DNA of 64,000 nucleotides. Origin: Rhizobiaceae bacterium (GTDB lineage: Bacteria; Pseudomonadota; Alphaproteobacteria; Rhizobiales; Rhizobiaceae). How positions within the stretch are numbered: the first letter of the stretch is position 1; each line of letters begins with the position of its first letter. Below are positions 16,731 to 25,640 of this stretch, piece by piece. Below the pieces are notes generated by a model. That model saw nothing but the letters and a program-made list of their open reading frames with translations. It did no database searches and had not been told where the DNA came from. The position numbers and the translations under genes are program-made. The stretch lies in contig JAEPQK010000006.1 of the NCBI GenBank assembly GCA_017640615.1, positions 186,001 through 250,000 on the forward strand, in the 5' to 3' direction.

Positions 16731-17513
16731 TTGTCTACGGCTGCGAACAAATTAGAGGCGCGCAATATCCATAAGTCCTTCGGGAATATGGAGGTCTTGA
16801 AGGGCGTCAGCCTTAGCGCCAAATCTCATGAAGTCATCAGCATCCTGGGATCGTCAGGCTCCGGCAAGAGCACGTTTCTGCGTTGCATGAACCTGCTGGA
16901 AAACCCTGATGAGGGCGAAATCGCGCTCGATGGCGTTGCCTTGGCGCTCGCCCGCCGCAAGGACGGAAAGCTCTACGCGGCCGATCAGGCGAGCCTCGTA
17001 GCCTACCGAACCCGCGTTGCGATGGTGTTTCAGAGCTTCAATCTCTGGAGCCATATGACCGCACTTGAAAACGTCACCAAGCCGCTGACGCTGGTCTTGA
17101 GAAAACCTGCGGCTGAGGCGCGAGAGATCGCAGAAGCGGCGCTGAGCCAAGTCGGGCTGGCGGCCCAGAAAGACCAGATGCCGGCGCGGCTCTCGGGCGG
17201 TCAAAAGCAGCGTGTGGCGATCGCACGGGCGCTCGCCATGAGCCCCGAGGTCATCCTGTTCGACGAGCCGACCTCGGCGCTTGACCCCGAGCTGGTCGGC
17301 GAGGTTCTGGCCGTCATGCGCGGTCTGGCCGAGCAGGGCCGCACCATGATCGTGGTGACGCATGAGATGGATTTCGCTCGCGAGGTATCCAGCAAGGTCG
17401 TCTTTCTGGAGCACGGGCAGATCGAGGTTGAAGGCAGCCCGGCCGAGATATTCGCGAAGCCGGCGGAACACTCGGCCCGCTGGGCCGAGTTCATTTCGCG
17501 AACACGCAACTAG
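16731..17513 (+). CDS. Polar amino acid ABC transporter ATP-binding protein (HisP/GlnQ type)
   Basis: 260 residues from a TTG start with a GGAAGAG ribosome site about 10 bases upstream. Walker [10 protein letters not shown] is near 43, the Q-loop [12 protein letters not shown] near 101, the signature LSGGQKQR near 155 and Walker [15 protein letters not shown] near 175. The FNLW segment and the insert before it match HisP/OccP-type ATPases of arginine, lysine, ornithine, histidine or opine uptake. It leads an operon ATPase, binding protein, HisQ, HisM. This gene order is common in alphaproteobacterial opine and amino acid systems. Confidence 0.9.
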   Translation: MSTAANKLEARNIHKSFGNMEVLKGVSLSAKSHEVISILGSSGSGKSTFLRCMNLLENPDEGEIALDGVALALARRKDGKLYAADQASLVAYRTRVAMVFQSFNLWSHMTALENVTKPLTLVLRKPAAEAREIAEAALSQVGLAAQKDQMPARLSGGQKQRVAIARALAMSPEVILFDEPTSALDPELVGEVLAVMRGLAEQGRTMIVVTHEMDFAREVSSKVVFLEHGQIEVEGSPAEIFAKPAEHSARWAEFISRTRN

Positions 17514-17555
17514 CCGAACAACAACAATCAACAAACCAAACAGGGAATACGCACC

Positions 17556-18329
17556 ATGAAAGCACTGCACAAAGCCGCACTTCTTGGAGTTGCGATCGCA
17601 ATGGGAGCCGTGACGAGCGCTTCGGCTGATGTCACGAAGATCCGGTGGGGCACCGAAGCCGGCTACAAGCCCTTCATGTTTAAGACCGCCGACGGCGAAT
17701 TGACCGGTTTCGATTACGACATCGGCAACGCCATCTGCGAGGTTCTTAAGGCCGAATGCACCTGGACCGAGCAGGCCTGGGACGGAATCATCCCTGCGCT
17801 GAACGCACGCAAATACGATGCGATCCTGGCGTCCATGTCGATTACCGAAGAGCGCAAGCGCGTCGTCGACTTCACCGGCAAGTATTATCAGGTCGGATAC
17901 CGCTTCGTCGGCAAGAGCGCTGCCGGGCTGACCATCGAGGGTCTCGAAGGCAAGACCGTTGGCGTTCAGACCGGCACGGTAACGGAAAACTACCTGCGCG
18001 CCGAGCGCCCCGACATCACCATCAAGGCCTACCCGACGCAGGATGAGGTTTGGCTTGATCTCGCAGCCGGTCGCATCGATGCCGGTTTCGCCAACAAGAT
18101 CGTGGTGCAGGATGGTTTCATCTCCACCGACAAGGGCGCGGGCTTCGAGATGTTCGGCCCCGACTACACCGAAGCGAAATATTTCGGCGAAGGCACCGGC
18201 ATTGCGGTGCGCAAGCAGGATGGCGAGTTGAAGGAAGCGATCACCAAGGCGATCGCCGAACTGCGCGCCAGCGGCAAATATCAGGAGATCAACGCGAAAT
18301 ATTTCGTGTTCGACATCTACGGCGAATAA
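17556..18329 (+). CDS. Polar amino acid ABC transporter periplasmic binding protein (LAO/HisJ-like)
   Basis: 257 residues. The signal peptide ends near SASADV (about 24). The mature part has KIRWGTEAGYKPFMF, the family signature GFDYDIGNAICE near 58, DGIIPALNARKYDAI, SITEERKRVVDFT and a C-terminal KYFVFDIYGE. These are typical of lysine/arginine/ornithine, histidine and octopine/nopaline binding proteins. It likely binds a basic amino acid or an opine, which suits the ureohydrolase and cyclodeaminase genes upstream. A strong hairpin follows the stop. Confidence 0.9.
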   Translation: MKALHKAALLGVAIAMGAVTSASADVTKIRWGTEAGYKPFMFKTADGELTGFDYDIGNAICEVLKAECTWTEQAWDGIIPALNARKYDAILASMSITEERKRVVDFTGKYYQVGYRFVGKSAAGLTIEGLEGKTVGVQTGTVTENYLRAERPDITIKAYPTQDEVWLDLAAGRIDAGFANKIVVQDGFISTDKGAGFEMFGPDYTEAKYFGEGTGIAVRKQDGELKEAITKAIAELRASGKYQEINAKYFVFDIYGE

Positions 18330-18351
18330 CAACTCGCGCTTAAACTGATAT

Positions 18352-18382
18352 CCGGCCCGGCAGCTGCCGGGCCGGATTTTTT
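18352..18382 (+). terminator. Attenuator-like hairpin after the binding-protein gene
   Basis: Perfect stem CCGGCCCGG (18352-18360) with CCGGGCCGG (18367-18375) around CAGCTG, which can pair as well. It is followed by ATTTTTT to 18382. It is a canonical intrinsic terminator inside the operon, which would let the binding protein be made in excess over the permeases. Confidence 0.75.
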
Positions 18383-18392
18383 GGAGACAGGC

Positions 18393-19076
18393 ATGGCCGT
18401 GCTTCTCGAATATGGGCCTCTGGTCCTCTCGGGTCTGGAGACGACGGTCCTTCTGTCGCTTGTGTCGCTGCTGATCGCGATCCTGCTCGGCATTCTGGGC
18501 GCTGTGGCGAAGCTCTCGCGCCACGCCGTCCTTCGCGGCGTCGGGGAGGGGTACACGGCGCTGGTGCGCGGCATCCCCGATCTCGTTCTGATGCTGATTA
18601 TCTTTTTCGGCGGACAGACCGCGGTCAACGAACTCGGCTTCAGAACCGGCCTGTGGGACTATGTCGAGATCAGCGCGTTCTGGGCCGGCGCCGGGACGAT
18701 CGGGCTGATCTTCGGCGCCTATATGACCGAGACATTCCGGGGTGCTTACCGCGCCTTGTCTGTCGGGCAACTTGAGGCCGCCCAAGCCGTCGGCTTCTCG
18801 CGCCTGCAGACCTTCAACCACGTCATCCTGCCGCAGATCATTCCGCTGGCGCTGCCGAGCTTCACCAATAATTGGCTGGTGCTTCTGAAAACCACCGCGC
18901 TGGTGTCGATCATCGGGCTCCAGGATGTCATGTACAACGCCAATCAGGCAGGCCGCTCCTCGCAGGAACCGTTCCTGTTCCTGATCCTCGCTTTCTTCAT
19001 CTATCTCACCCTGACGCTGGTTTCCGATGCCGGGCTCAAGCTGCTTGCCCGCAGATATGGGGCGGAGACACGATGA
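18393..19076 (+). CDS. Amino acid ABC transporter permease (HisQ type)
   Basis: 227 residues from ATG 18393, preceded by GGAG at 18383-18386 right after the terminator T-run. About five membrane segments. The VRGIPDLVLMLIIFFGG block and the EAA loop around EAAQAVGFSRLQTFNHVILP mark a HisQ/OccQ permease. It pairs with the next gene to form the heterodimeric channel. Its stop overlaps the HisM start. Confidence 0.9.
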   Translation: MAVLLEYGPLVLSGLETTVLLSLVSLLIAILLGILGAVAKLSRHAVLRGVGEGYTALVRGIPDLVLMLIIFFGGQTAVNELGFRTGLWDYVEISAFWAGAGTIGLIFGAYMTETFRGAYRALSVGQLEAAQAVGFSRLQTFNHVILPQIIPLALPSFTNNWLVLLKTTALVSIIGLQDVMYNANQAGRSSQEPFLFLILAFFIYLTLTLVSDAGLKLLARRYGAETR

Positions 19077-19756
19077 TGGATCTCTCGCTGATTGCCGAAA
19101 ACGCGCATCTCTTCGCACAGGGCGTGTGGGTCACCATTACGCTGGTGTCGATGGCGCTGGCGGGCGGCGTGCTGCTTGGCCTGCCTATGGCGATTGCGCA
19201 ATCGCAGCGCATACCGGTGCTCGGCCGGCTGGCGCAGGTCTATTCCTACGTTTTTCGCGGCACGCCGCTGCTCGTGCAGCTCTACATTCTCTATTACGGC
19301 CTGGCGCAGTTCGAAGCCGTTAGGGCGTCGATCTTCTGGGTGCCGCTGTCGAACGCTTATGTCTGCGCGCTGATCGCCTTCACGCTGAACAGCGCGGCCT
19401 ATGTGACCGAGATTTACCGGGGCGCGCTGCTCAATGTCGATCGCGGCGAGATCGAAGCGGGGCTCGCCTGCGGAATGACACGGCGACAGGTGATGTGGCG
19501 CATTATCGTCCCGCAGGCGCTGCGTACGTCGCTGCCAGCCTATTCCAATGAAGTGATCTTCCTGCTGCATGCCAGCGTCGTGGCATCCACGATCACGGTC
19601 ATCGACATTCTGGGTGCAGGGCGCACGCTGAATGCACAATATTACGTCGTCTATGAGGGCTTCCTCACGGCCGCGGTTCTCTACATGGCGATCGTGGCGG
19701 TGCTGACACTTTGCATCCGCTGGCTGGAGCGCCGGTACCTCTTCAGCAAAGCCTGA
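19073..19756 (+). CDS. Amino acid ABC transporter permease (HisM type)
   Basis: 227 residues from ATG 19073, which overlaps the HisQ stop; the next codon is also ATG. Membrane segments and the block FRGTPLLVQLYILYYGL, with the EAA loop EAGLACGMTRRQVMWRIIVP, are typical of HisM/OccM permeases. It completes a four-gene importer of ATPase, binding protein, HisQ and HisM. Likely specificity: basic amino acids or opines, from operon company and not from the permease itself. Confidence 0.9.
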   Translation: MMDLSLIAENAHLFAQGVWVTITLVSMALAGGVLLGLPMAIAQSQRIPVLGRLAQVYSYVFRGTPLLVQLYILYYGLAQFEAVRASIFWVPLSNAYVCALIAFTLNSAAYVTEIYRGALLNVDRGEIEAGLACGMTRRQVMWRIIVPQALRTSLPAYSNEVIFLLHASVVASTITVIDILGAGRTLNAQYYVVYEGFLTAAVLYMAIVAVLTLCIRWLERRYLFSKA

Positions 19757-19900
19757 TCGCCCGCCGCAGACGCGGCCGGGTGCAACCGCGAACTTGTTGC
19801 AACAACTTGCAACTATCCTCCTTTCCTTCGCGATTTTTCGCAACGCAGCGCTGGTGTTGAATGCGTCTGGAATTCGTCACCACCTGGGAGGAAGGGTACA

Positions 19901-20992
19901 ATGACATTGAAAACCACGCGCCGGAATCTGCTGATTTCGGGAGCCGCTGGCGCCGCTGCGCTGGCGATGCCGGCGGTGCTGCGCGCCGCCGATCATGGAA
20001 GCCTGAAGGGCAAGGAAATCCGCCTTCTCACATGGTCGGACAATACCGGCCTCGCGATCCTGGAAAACATCGCCAAGCCGTTTGAGGAGGCAACCGGAGC
20101 CAAGGTGATCGCCGACCGCACCGGCTCGACCTCGGAGATGGTCGCCAAGCTGCGCGCTCTGGGCGACCGGCCGCAATACGACGTGATCACGCTCGCCGGC
20201 GTCGGCGCAGTCGAGCTTGCCGGCGACGGACTGCTTGCCAAGCCGGACCTCAATAAGCTGCCCAATCTGGAGCAGGTCGATCCGCGCTTCCGCACCGGGG
20301 CGGATGGTCACGGCATCGGCTACCTGCTTTGGACCGGCGGTCTGATCTACAACACCAAGACCTTCAGTGCGCCGCCCACAAGCTACGAGCAGCTTTGGGA
20401 CGCAGCACATGACGGACGGCTGTTCCTGCCGCCGGCGACCTGGACCGACGCGCTGGATACGATCTTCGCAACCGGTAAGCTGCTTGGCGGCGACGGCACC
20501 AATGCCGATGAGGCTTTCGCCAAGCTCGGCGAGCTGCGCGACCGGCTGCTGACCTTCGGCGAAAACCCGACGCAGATTTCGGAGCTGTTCCGTTCCAACG
20601 CGCTGGATATCGGCGGCGTCTATGCGCCAGCCTTCTACGCCAAGGAGCTCAACGATCCGGCAAACTCCAATATGGGCGCCTCCTATGCGGTGGACGAGGG
20701 CTTCTTCGCCGACCTCATGTACACGATCGTTCCAAAATCCCATCCGGGCGAGGACGACGCCGTACACGCTTTCATCAACTACACGCTCGACGCCAATGTG
20801 CAGGGTGTGATGGCCGAGGCGGTGCTCAACGGGCCGATCAACAAAAACGCCGTGATGAGCGACGCGGCCAAGGCCTCGCCGTTCATCATCAAGCCGGAGC
20901 AGCTTGGCGACAGCGCGGTCGTTCACGACAAAGCCTTCATCGCCGATGTGCGTGAAGACTGGATCGCGAAATACACCCAGATCCTGACCTGA
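19901..20992 (+). CDS. Polyamine-type ABC transporter substrate-binding protein
   Basis: 363 residues. The N-terminus TTRRNLLISGAAGAAALAM resembles a twin-arginine signal, cleaved after about residue 30 (VLRAAD). The mature protein has the family 1/PotD layout with IRLLTWSDNTG, EEATGAKVIADRTGS, a LWTGGLIYNTK core and a VHAFINYTLD segment. It starts a second ABC operon with two PotBC-like permeases and a PotA-like ATPase. Substrates of such systems include putrescine, spermidine, opines and other cationic compounds. Unlike three other binding-protein genes here, it is not followed by a strong hairpin. Confidence 0.85.
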   Translation: MTLKTTRRNLLISGAAGAAALAMPAVLRAADHGSLKGKEIRLLTWSDNTGLAILENIAKPFEEATGAKVIADRTGSTSEMVAKLRALGDRPQYDVITLAGVGAVELAGDGLLAKPDLNKLPNLEQVDPRFRTGADGHGIGYLLWTGGLIYNTKTFSAPPTSYEQLWDAAHDGRLFLPPATWTDALDTIFATGKLLGGDGTNADEAFAKLGELRDRLLTFGENPTQISELFRSNALDIGGVYAPAFYAKELNDPANSNMGASYAVDEGFFADLMYTIVPKSHPGEDDAVHAFINYTLDANVQGVMAEAVLNGPINKNAVMSDAAKASPFIIKPEQLGDSAVVHDKAFIADVREDWIAKYTQILT

Positions 20993-21014
20993 TAGCCCAT
21001 CCAGGATCGATCCG

Positions 21015-21866
21015 ATGACGTCGCACCTGTCACGAAGGCTGGCCTTTGCGTTCACGCTTCCGGCGCTGGTCGCAATCGCTCCCTTCGTGGCAGCGTGCCT
21101 CTACATTCTCCGCTTCTCCCTCTCTGGAGAGCAGGGTGTCATCGAAGGTTTTTCGCTGACACCCTATTACGAGTTGCTGACGCCCTATTTCGGGCGCTCG
21201 GTGTGGATCACGCTGAAGCTTTCGCTGATCGCAACTTCGGTGGTGATCGTGCTTGCGGTTCCACTGGCGCTTGTGCTGGTGACGCTGCAATCCAACCTTG
21301 CGCGGCGGCTGCTCACGGTCACCATACTGCTGCCGCTTATTCTCAACCTGCTGGTACAGGCCTATGGCTGGGTGCTGCTGCTCGGACCAAGCGGCGTGAT
21401 CAACAGCACGCTGATCGCGCTCGGTCTGACCGACCGGCCGGTTCGGCTGATGTTCAACGAAACGGGCGTGCTGCTGGGGCTCATACAGACCTCGCTGCCG
21501 CTCGCCGTCTTTCCGATCGCGAGTTCGGTGCGTTCGATATCCAGCGAATATCTGGAAGCCGCCAGTTCGCTCGGGGCGACCCATTGGCGCTCGTTCCGCG
21601 ACATCACGCTGCCATTGCTGCGGCCGGGACTGGTCGCTGCGGCATCCATCGTCTTTGCGTTCAACGCCAGCGCATTCGCAATCCCGCTGCTTCTCGGCGG
21701 CCGCCGGGTGCAGATGGTCGGCCTCGCTGTGCGTGACATGATCTCGCCGCTCTTCAACTGGTCGGGTGCCGCGGCCGGCGGGATGGTGCTCATCCTGCTT
21801 ACGATCTTCGTTCTCTTCGCCTCCAACTATCTGGTGCGCAAAACAACCGCGCGGATCGGAACCTGA
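21015..21866 (+). CDS. ABC transporter permease (PotB type)
   Basis: 283 residues with six predicted membrane segments. The region NLLVQAYGWVLLLGPSGVIN and the EAA loop EAASSLGATHWRSFRDITLP identify a PotB/PotH-like permease. It lies 22 bases after the binding protein. The family forms a heterodimer with a PotC partner, which is the next gene, beginning 2 bases after this stop. Confidence 0.9.
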   Translation: MTSHLSRRLAFAFTLPALVAIAPFVAACLYILRFSLSGEQGVIEGFSLTPYYELLTPYFGRSVWITLKLSLIATSVVIVLAVPLALVLVTLQSNLARRLLTVTILLPLILNLLVQAYGWVLLLGPSGVINSTLIALGLTDRPVRLMFNETGVLLGLIQTSLPLAVFPIASSVRSISSEYLEAASSLGATHWRSFRDITLPLLRPGLVAAASIVFAFNASAFAIPLLLGGRRVQMVGLAVRDMISPLFNWSGAAAGGMVLILLTIFVLFASNYLVRKTTARIGT

Positions 21867-21867
21867 G

Positions 21868-22710
21868 ATGAAAACCGCGCTTCTGCCCGGCCGAAATGGC
21901 GGGTCGTTCACCTTTGCGATCCGGCTGTTGGCCGTCATCGGCATTCTGGTCTGCGCATTGCCGGTGGCGATCGTCACCATCATGTCGTTCTCGGCGTCCG
22001 AATTCACCGGTTTCCCGCCGCAGTCGTTCTCGTTTCGCTGGTATCAGGATGTCTGGGCGCTCTTCACGGCCGCAGATGCTTCCAGCGCGCAATCGGTATC
22101 GGAGGCGACGCTCACCAGCATCACCGTCGCGGTACTGGTGATGATCATCTCGACAGTGGTGTGCGTGCCACTCGCCTATGTTCTGGCGCGCAGCGAACGG
22201 CGGGTGCGCGAGGGCATGGAGACGCTCTTCACGCTGCCGCTTGTCTTCCCACTCGTCATGCTGGGCATCGCCTTTCTTCTGATGGCCGAAAGCCTGAAGC
22301 TCGAGCTCGGCATCTGGCGCATCGTCATTCCGCATGTCGCGCTGGTTCTGCCCTTCGTGCTGCGCAATTGCCTCGGCGCGATGAGCGGCATTCACGTCGA
22401 GGTGGAGGAAGCAGCCGTTTCGCTTGGCGCGTCGCCGGCGCGCGCGTTCTGGGACGTTGTCATTCCGATGATGAAACCCGGAATTCTGGCGGGGCTGATC
22501 TTCGCGCTCATCATCAGCTTCAACGAGTTCACGGTCACCTTCTTCATGTACACGATCGACATCAGCACGCTGCCGATCTGGATGTACAGCCGCACCGTAT
22601 CGTCGCTCGATCCTGCAACGCTGGCGATTTCGGTCGTGATTATTCTCTTCGACCTCGTCCTCATTCTCCTCGTCGACAGGCTGATCGCCGGTCGCGCCAA
22701 TCTGTTCTAA
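21868..22710 (+). CDS. ABC transporter permease (PotC type)
   Basis: 280 residues from ATG 21868, directly behind the previous stop. Six predicted membrane segments. Landmarks are FPPQSFSFRWYQDVW after the first segment, as in PotC/PotI proteins, and the EAA loop EAAVSLGASPARAFWDVVIP. It partners with the PotB-like permease. Open frames that run upstream of 21868 in this frame overlap the previous gene and are not credible starts. Confidence 0.9.
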   Translation: MKTALLPGRNGGSFTFAIRLLAVIGILVCALPVAIVTIMSFSASEFTGFPPQSFSFRWYQDVWALFTAADASSAQSVSEATLTSITVAVLVMIISTVVCVPLAYVLARSERRVREGMETLFTLPLVFPLVMLGIAFLLMAESLKLELGIWRIVIPHVALVLPFVLRNCLGAMSGIHVEVEEAAVSLGASPARAFWDVVIPMMKPGILAGLIFALIISFNEFTVTFFMYTIDISTLPIWMYSRTVSSLDPATLAISVVIILFDLVLILLVDRLIAGRANLF

Positions 22711-22721
22711 GCGAGGCCCGC

Positions 22722-23783
22722 TTGTCCGACACGCATCTGAGTATCGAAAACGTCACCAAGAGCTTCGGCACGGTTCATGCGCTGGCCGATGTCAGCCTGA
22801 ACGTGGACCGCGGGTCGTTCGTCTGTCTGCTGGGTCCGTCCGGCTGCGGCAAGACCACGCTGCTGCGCATCATCGCGGGGTTCGAGGCCGCAAGTGCCGG
22901 CAGCCTGACTCTGGACGGCAAGAGCATAACGGGCCAGCCGGCGCATCATCGCGGCTTCGGCATGGTGTTCCAGTCGCTGGCGCTCTTCCCGCATATGACC
23001 GTTGCCCAGAACATCGCCTATGGCCTGAAGTTGCGGAAGGCCGGTCGCGCCGAGCAGAGCCAGCGGGTCGAGGAACTGCTCGAGGTGATTGAGCTGCCCA
23101 ATATCGCCGATAGGCCGGTGTCAGCGCTTTCGGGCGGCCAGAGGCAGCGCGTTGCGATTGCGCGTGCGCTCGCCATCCGGCCAAGCCTTTTCCTGCTCGA
23201 CGAACCGCTCTCGGCGCTCGATGCCAAGCTGCGCGAGAACATGCAGATCGAACTTCGCCGCCTGCAGCAGAAATTCGGCGTCACCACCATCCTCGTCACA
23301 CATGATCAGGCCGAGGCGATGATGCTGGCGGACGAGCTTGTGGTGATGAAGGACGGGCGTATCCGCCAGACCGGCAAGCCGACCGACGTCTACCGCAAAC
23401 CGGCCGACCGGTTTGTCGCAGACTTTCTGGGTTCCGCCAATCTGGTCGATGCGCGGGTTGGCCCCGGAGGCAAGCTTGTCTTCCTCGGCGCACAGACCGG
23501 CCATGTTGCGCCGTTCAGCGAAAACGCGAAGGTCAGTGTGGCGGTACGACCCGAGGATGTCAGGTTGAGCTTACCCGGCACGTCGGACACACCGGTAAAC
23601 TCCGCAATCGCCGCGCAGGTCGTCTTCCGCCGCGACCTGGGTGCCGTCAGCGAGTGGATATTGTCGGTCGGCGACGTCGAAATACGCGCCCGCTGCCCGC
23701 GCAACCAGAACCCCGACGCCAGCGTTGGCGACGAGGTTGCGGTCGATATCGATTTTGAGGATTGCCAGATTTACGCAGGGTAG
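22722..23783 (+). CDS. Polyamine-type ABC transporter ATP-binding protein (PotA-like)
   Basis: 353 residues from TTG 22722, chosen because GCGAGG lies 5 bases before it and the PotA-like sequence begins there; longer frames run into the permease gene. Walker A GPSGCGKTT near 39, signature LSGGQRQR near 139, Walker B LFLLDEPLSALD near 160 and H-loop VTHDQ near 193. A C-terminal TOBE domain (residues 280-353) is present, as in PotA, PotG and FbpC. It ends the four-gene polyamine-type operon. Confidence 0.88.
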   Translation: MSDTHLSIENVTKSFGTVHALADVSLNVDRGSFVCLLGPSGCGKTTLLRIIAGFEAASAGSLTLDGKSITGQPAHHRGFGMVFQSLALFPHMTVAQNIAYGLKLRKAGRAEQSQRVEELLEVIELPNIADRPVSALSGGQRQRVAIARALAIRPSLFLLDEPLSALDAKLRENMQIELRRLQQKFGVTTILVTHDQAEAMMLADELVVMKDGRIRQTGKPTDVYRKPADRFVADFLGSANLVDARVGPGGKLVFLGAQTGHVAPFSENAKVSVAVRPEDVRLSLPGTSDTPVNSAIAAQVVFRRDLGAVSEWILSVGDVEIRARCPRNQNPDASVGDEVAVDIDFEDCQIYAG

Positions 23784-23832
23784 GAACCGTTCAGCTAGCC
23801 TATGTCGAGCTGCACAAGCGTCAAATAGCGAT

Positions 23833-24330
23833 CTATTTTTCGGCGCGCAGGGCCGCGATCATGTTCTTCAAAGTGCCGACGAACTCGGCCCGCTTGTCCA
23901 CGCCTATGGCGTCGTTCAGCGCCGTGAGGTGCACAACCGCCTTGGCTTTCATGCGGGCCTGCATCTCCTGTCCCGCCTCGGTCGCAACGCACATATGCGT
24001 GCGCCGGTCGTTCGCGGCGACGTAGCGGCGGATCAGGCCCCGATCCTCCATCCAGCGCAGCGCGTTGGTTACGTTGGTCTTGTCGCGCTCGGACGCCATG
24101 CCGATCTGCGTCTGGGTAATGCGCGGATTGTGAACGATGAGCGTCAGGATCGTGAAATAGCCCGGCCGCAATGCCTCGTCGCCCAGGCGCCGGACGAAAT
24201 CTGCATAGGCTTCCTCATAGGCGACCCGCAGATACATGCCGACAAATTCATGCAGTATGCCGTAATCGAGCGTGTCGAAAGGCGGGGGCGTGTCGGCTTC
24301 GACGGCGAGCGGGGGAAGGGGTTCCGACAT
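23833..24330 (-). CDS. MarR family transcriptional regulator
   Basis: 165 residues from ATG 24330, with GGAG in the short gap after the TRAP permease stop. The winged helix is at about 60-130, with the recognition region ITQTQIGMASERDKTNVTNA and the wing DRGLIRRYVAANDRRTH. It is the last gene of a six-gene minus-strand operon (dehydratase, dehydrogenase, TRAP genes, regulator), so it probably autoregulates the cluster. Its ligand may be the carboxylate taken up by the TRAP system. A candidate target is the imperfect palindrome at 29890-29916. Confidence 0.83.
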   Translation of the reverse strand: MSEPLPPLAVEADTPPPFDTLDYGILHEFVGMYLRVAYEEAYADFVRRLGDEALRPGYFTILTLIVHNPRITQTQIGMASERDKTNVTNALRWMEDRGLIRRYVAANDRRTHMCVATEAGQEMQARMKAKAVVHLTALNDAIGVDKRAEFVGTLKNMIAALRAEK

Positions 24331-24338
24331 CTGCGCTC

Positions 24339-25640
24339 CTATCGCGCCATCATGGGCAGAACCATCACCAGCCATGGCACGGCGATGATGAAGACGATGC
24401 GGACGATATCGGCAAGAACGAAGGGGATGATGCCACGATAGACTTGGCCGATCGCGATGTCGTCGACCACCGACTTGATAACGAAAAGGTTCAGCCCGAC
24501 AGGCGGCGTGACCAGTGAGAGTTCCGTGACCATCACTGCGAAGATGCCGAACCAGATCGGGTTGAATCCGAGCTCCGTGACGATCGGAAAGAAGATCGGG
24601 ATCGTGAGCAGGATCATGGAGAGGCTTTCCATGAACATGCCCAACACCAGATAGATCGCGAAAATCGCGAAGATCACCGCGTAGGGGCCGAGACCCAGCG
24701 ACGTGATGAGGTCCGATATCGCGCCGGGCAGGCCGATCAGGTTCATGAAGTTGGAAAAGACCAGCGCGCCGATCAGTACCAGAAACAGGCTTGCGGTGGT
24801 CTGCACTGTTTCCAGCAGCGATTCCACAAATCCCTGCCAGCTCATCGCCCGCCGCCAAAGCGCAAAGGCGAGCGCCCCGGTCGCGCCGACGCCACCCGCC
24901 TCGGTGGGCGTGAAGACCCCCTGATAGAGCCCAACGATGATCGCCAGGAACAGAAGCAAAATAGGTCCGACACTGCGGAAATAATGCAGGCGGGTCGGCC
25001 AGTCCGTGCGTGGCGCCGAGGGTGCGCACGCAGGATCGATCTGGGCGGTGATGCGGATCGCGGCGATGTAGAGCAGGATGGCCAGAAGGCCAGGCAGAAT
25101 ACCGGCCAGGAACAGCGCGCCGATGTCGGTGCCGGTGGCAATGCCGTAAAGAACCAGGATGACTGACGGCGGAATGAGAATGCCGAGCGTGCCGCCGGCC
25201 GCGACAGCCGAGGCGGCAAAGCCGTCGGCATAGCCATAGCGGCGCATTTCAGGCACAGCGACTTTGGCCATGGTAGCTGCCGTTGCGATGGACGATCCGC
25301 TCAACGCGGAGAAGCCGCCACAGGCCAGGATCGTTGCAGCTGCGAGCCCGCCACGCATATGACCAACGAACCCGTGACACAGGCGGTAGAGGTCTTCCGA
25401 CATCCGCGCGCGGGTCACGAAAACGCCCATCAGGATGAACATGGGCAGGACCGAAAGCTCGTATGACATGGTCGCATTGATCGGCAGCTGCCCGATCATG
25501 CCCATTGCTGTGCGCTCCGAGATCGACAGCCAGATGCCACCGAGCCCGATCAGCAGCATCGCGAGCGCAATCGGCACCCCGCCCATCATCAGAAGGAACA
25601 CGCCGCCAAAGGCCAGTCCCGCGGTTTCCCACACGCCCAT
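24339..25640 (-). CDS. TRAP transporter large permease (DctM)
   Basis: 433 residues with about 12 membrane segments. The family pattern is clear: LMMGGVPIALAMLLIG near the start, GSSIATAATMAKVAVPEM near 118-135 and LTIPIFFPIVTELGFNPIW near 370. It forms the sodium-driven transport channel with DctQ. Its ATG overlaps the DctQ stop (ATGA). TRAP systems carry carboxylates and sugar acids, which fits the enzymes upstream in the same operon. Confidence 0.92.
   Translation of the reverse strand: MGVWETAGLAFGGVFLLMMGGVPIALAMLLIGLGGIWLSISERTAMGMIGQLPINATMSYELSVLPMFILMGVFVTRARMSEDLYRLCHGFVGHMRGGLAAATILACGGFSALSGSSIATAATMAKVAVPEMRRYGYADGFAASAVAAGGTLGILIPPSVILVLYGIATGTDIGALFLAGILPGLLAILLYIAAIRITAQIDPACAPSAPRTDWPTRLHYFRSVGPILLLFLAIIVGLYQGVFTPTEAGGVGATGALAFALWRRAMSWQGFVESLLETVQTTASLFLVLIGALVFSNFMNLIGLPGAISDLITSLGLGPYAVIFAIFAIYLVLGMFMESLSMILLTIPIFFPIVTELGFNPIWFGIFAVMVTELSLVTPPVGLNLFVIKSVVDDIAIGQVYRGIIPFVLADIVRIVFIIAVPWLVMVLPMMAR

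Noticed and set aside
16854..19118. A very long (about 750-codon) open frame on the minus strand across the amino acid ABC operon
   Set aside because: It is antisense to four clear genes, has no recognisable domain and is the usual GC-rich codon-bias shadow.
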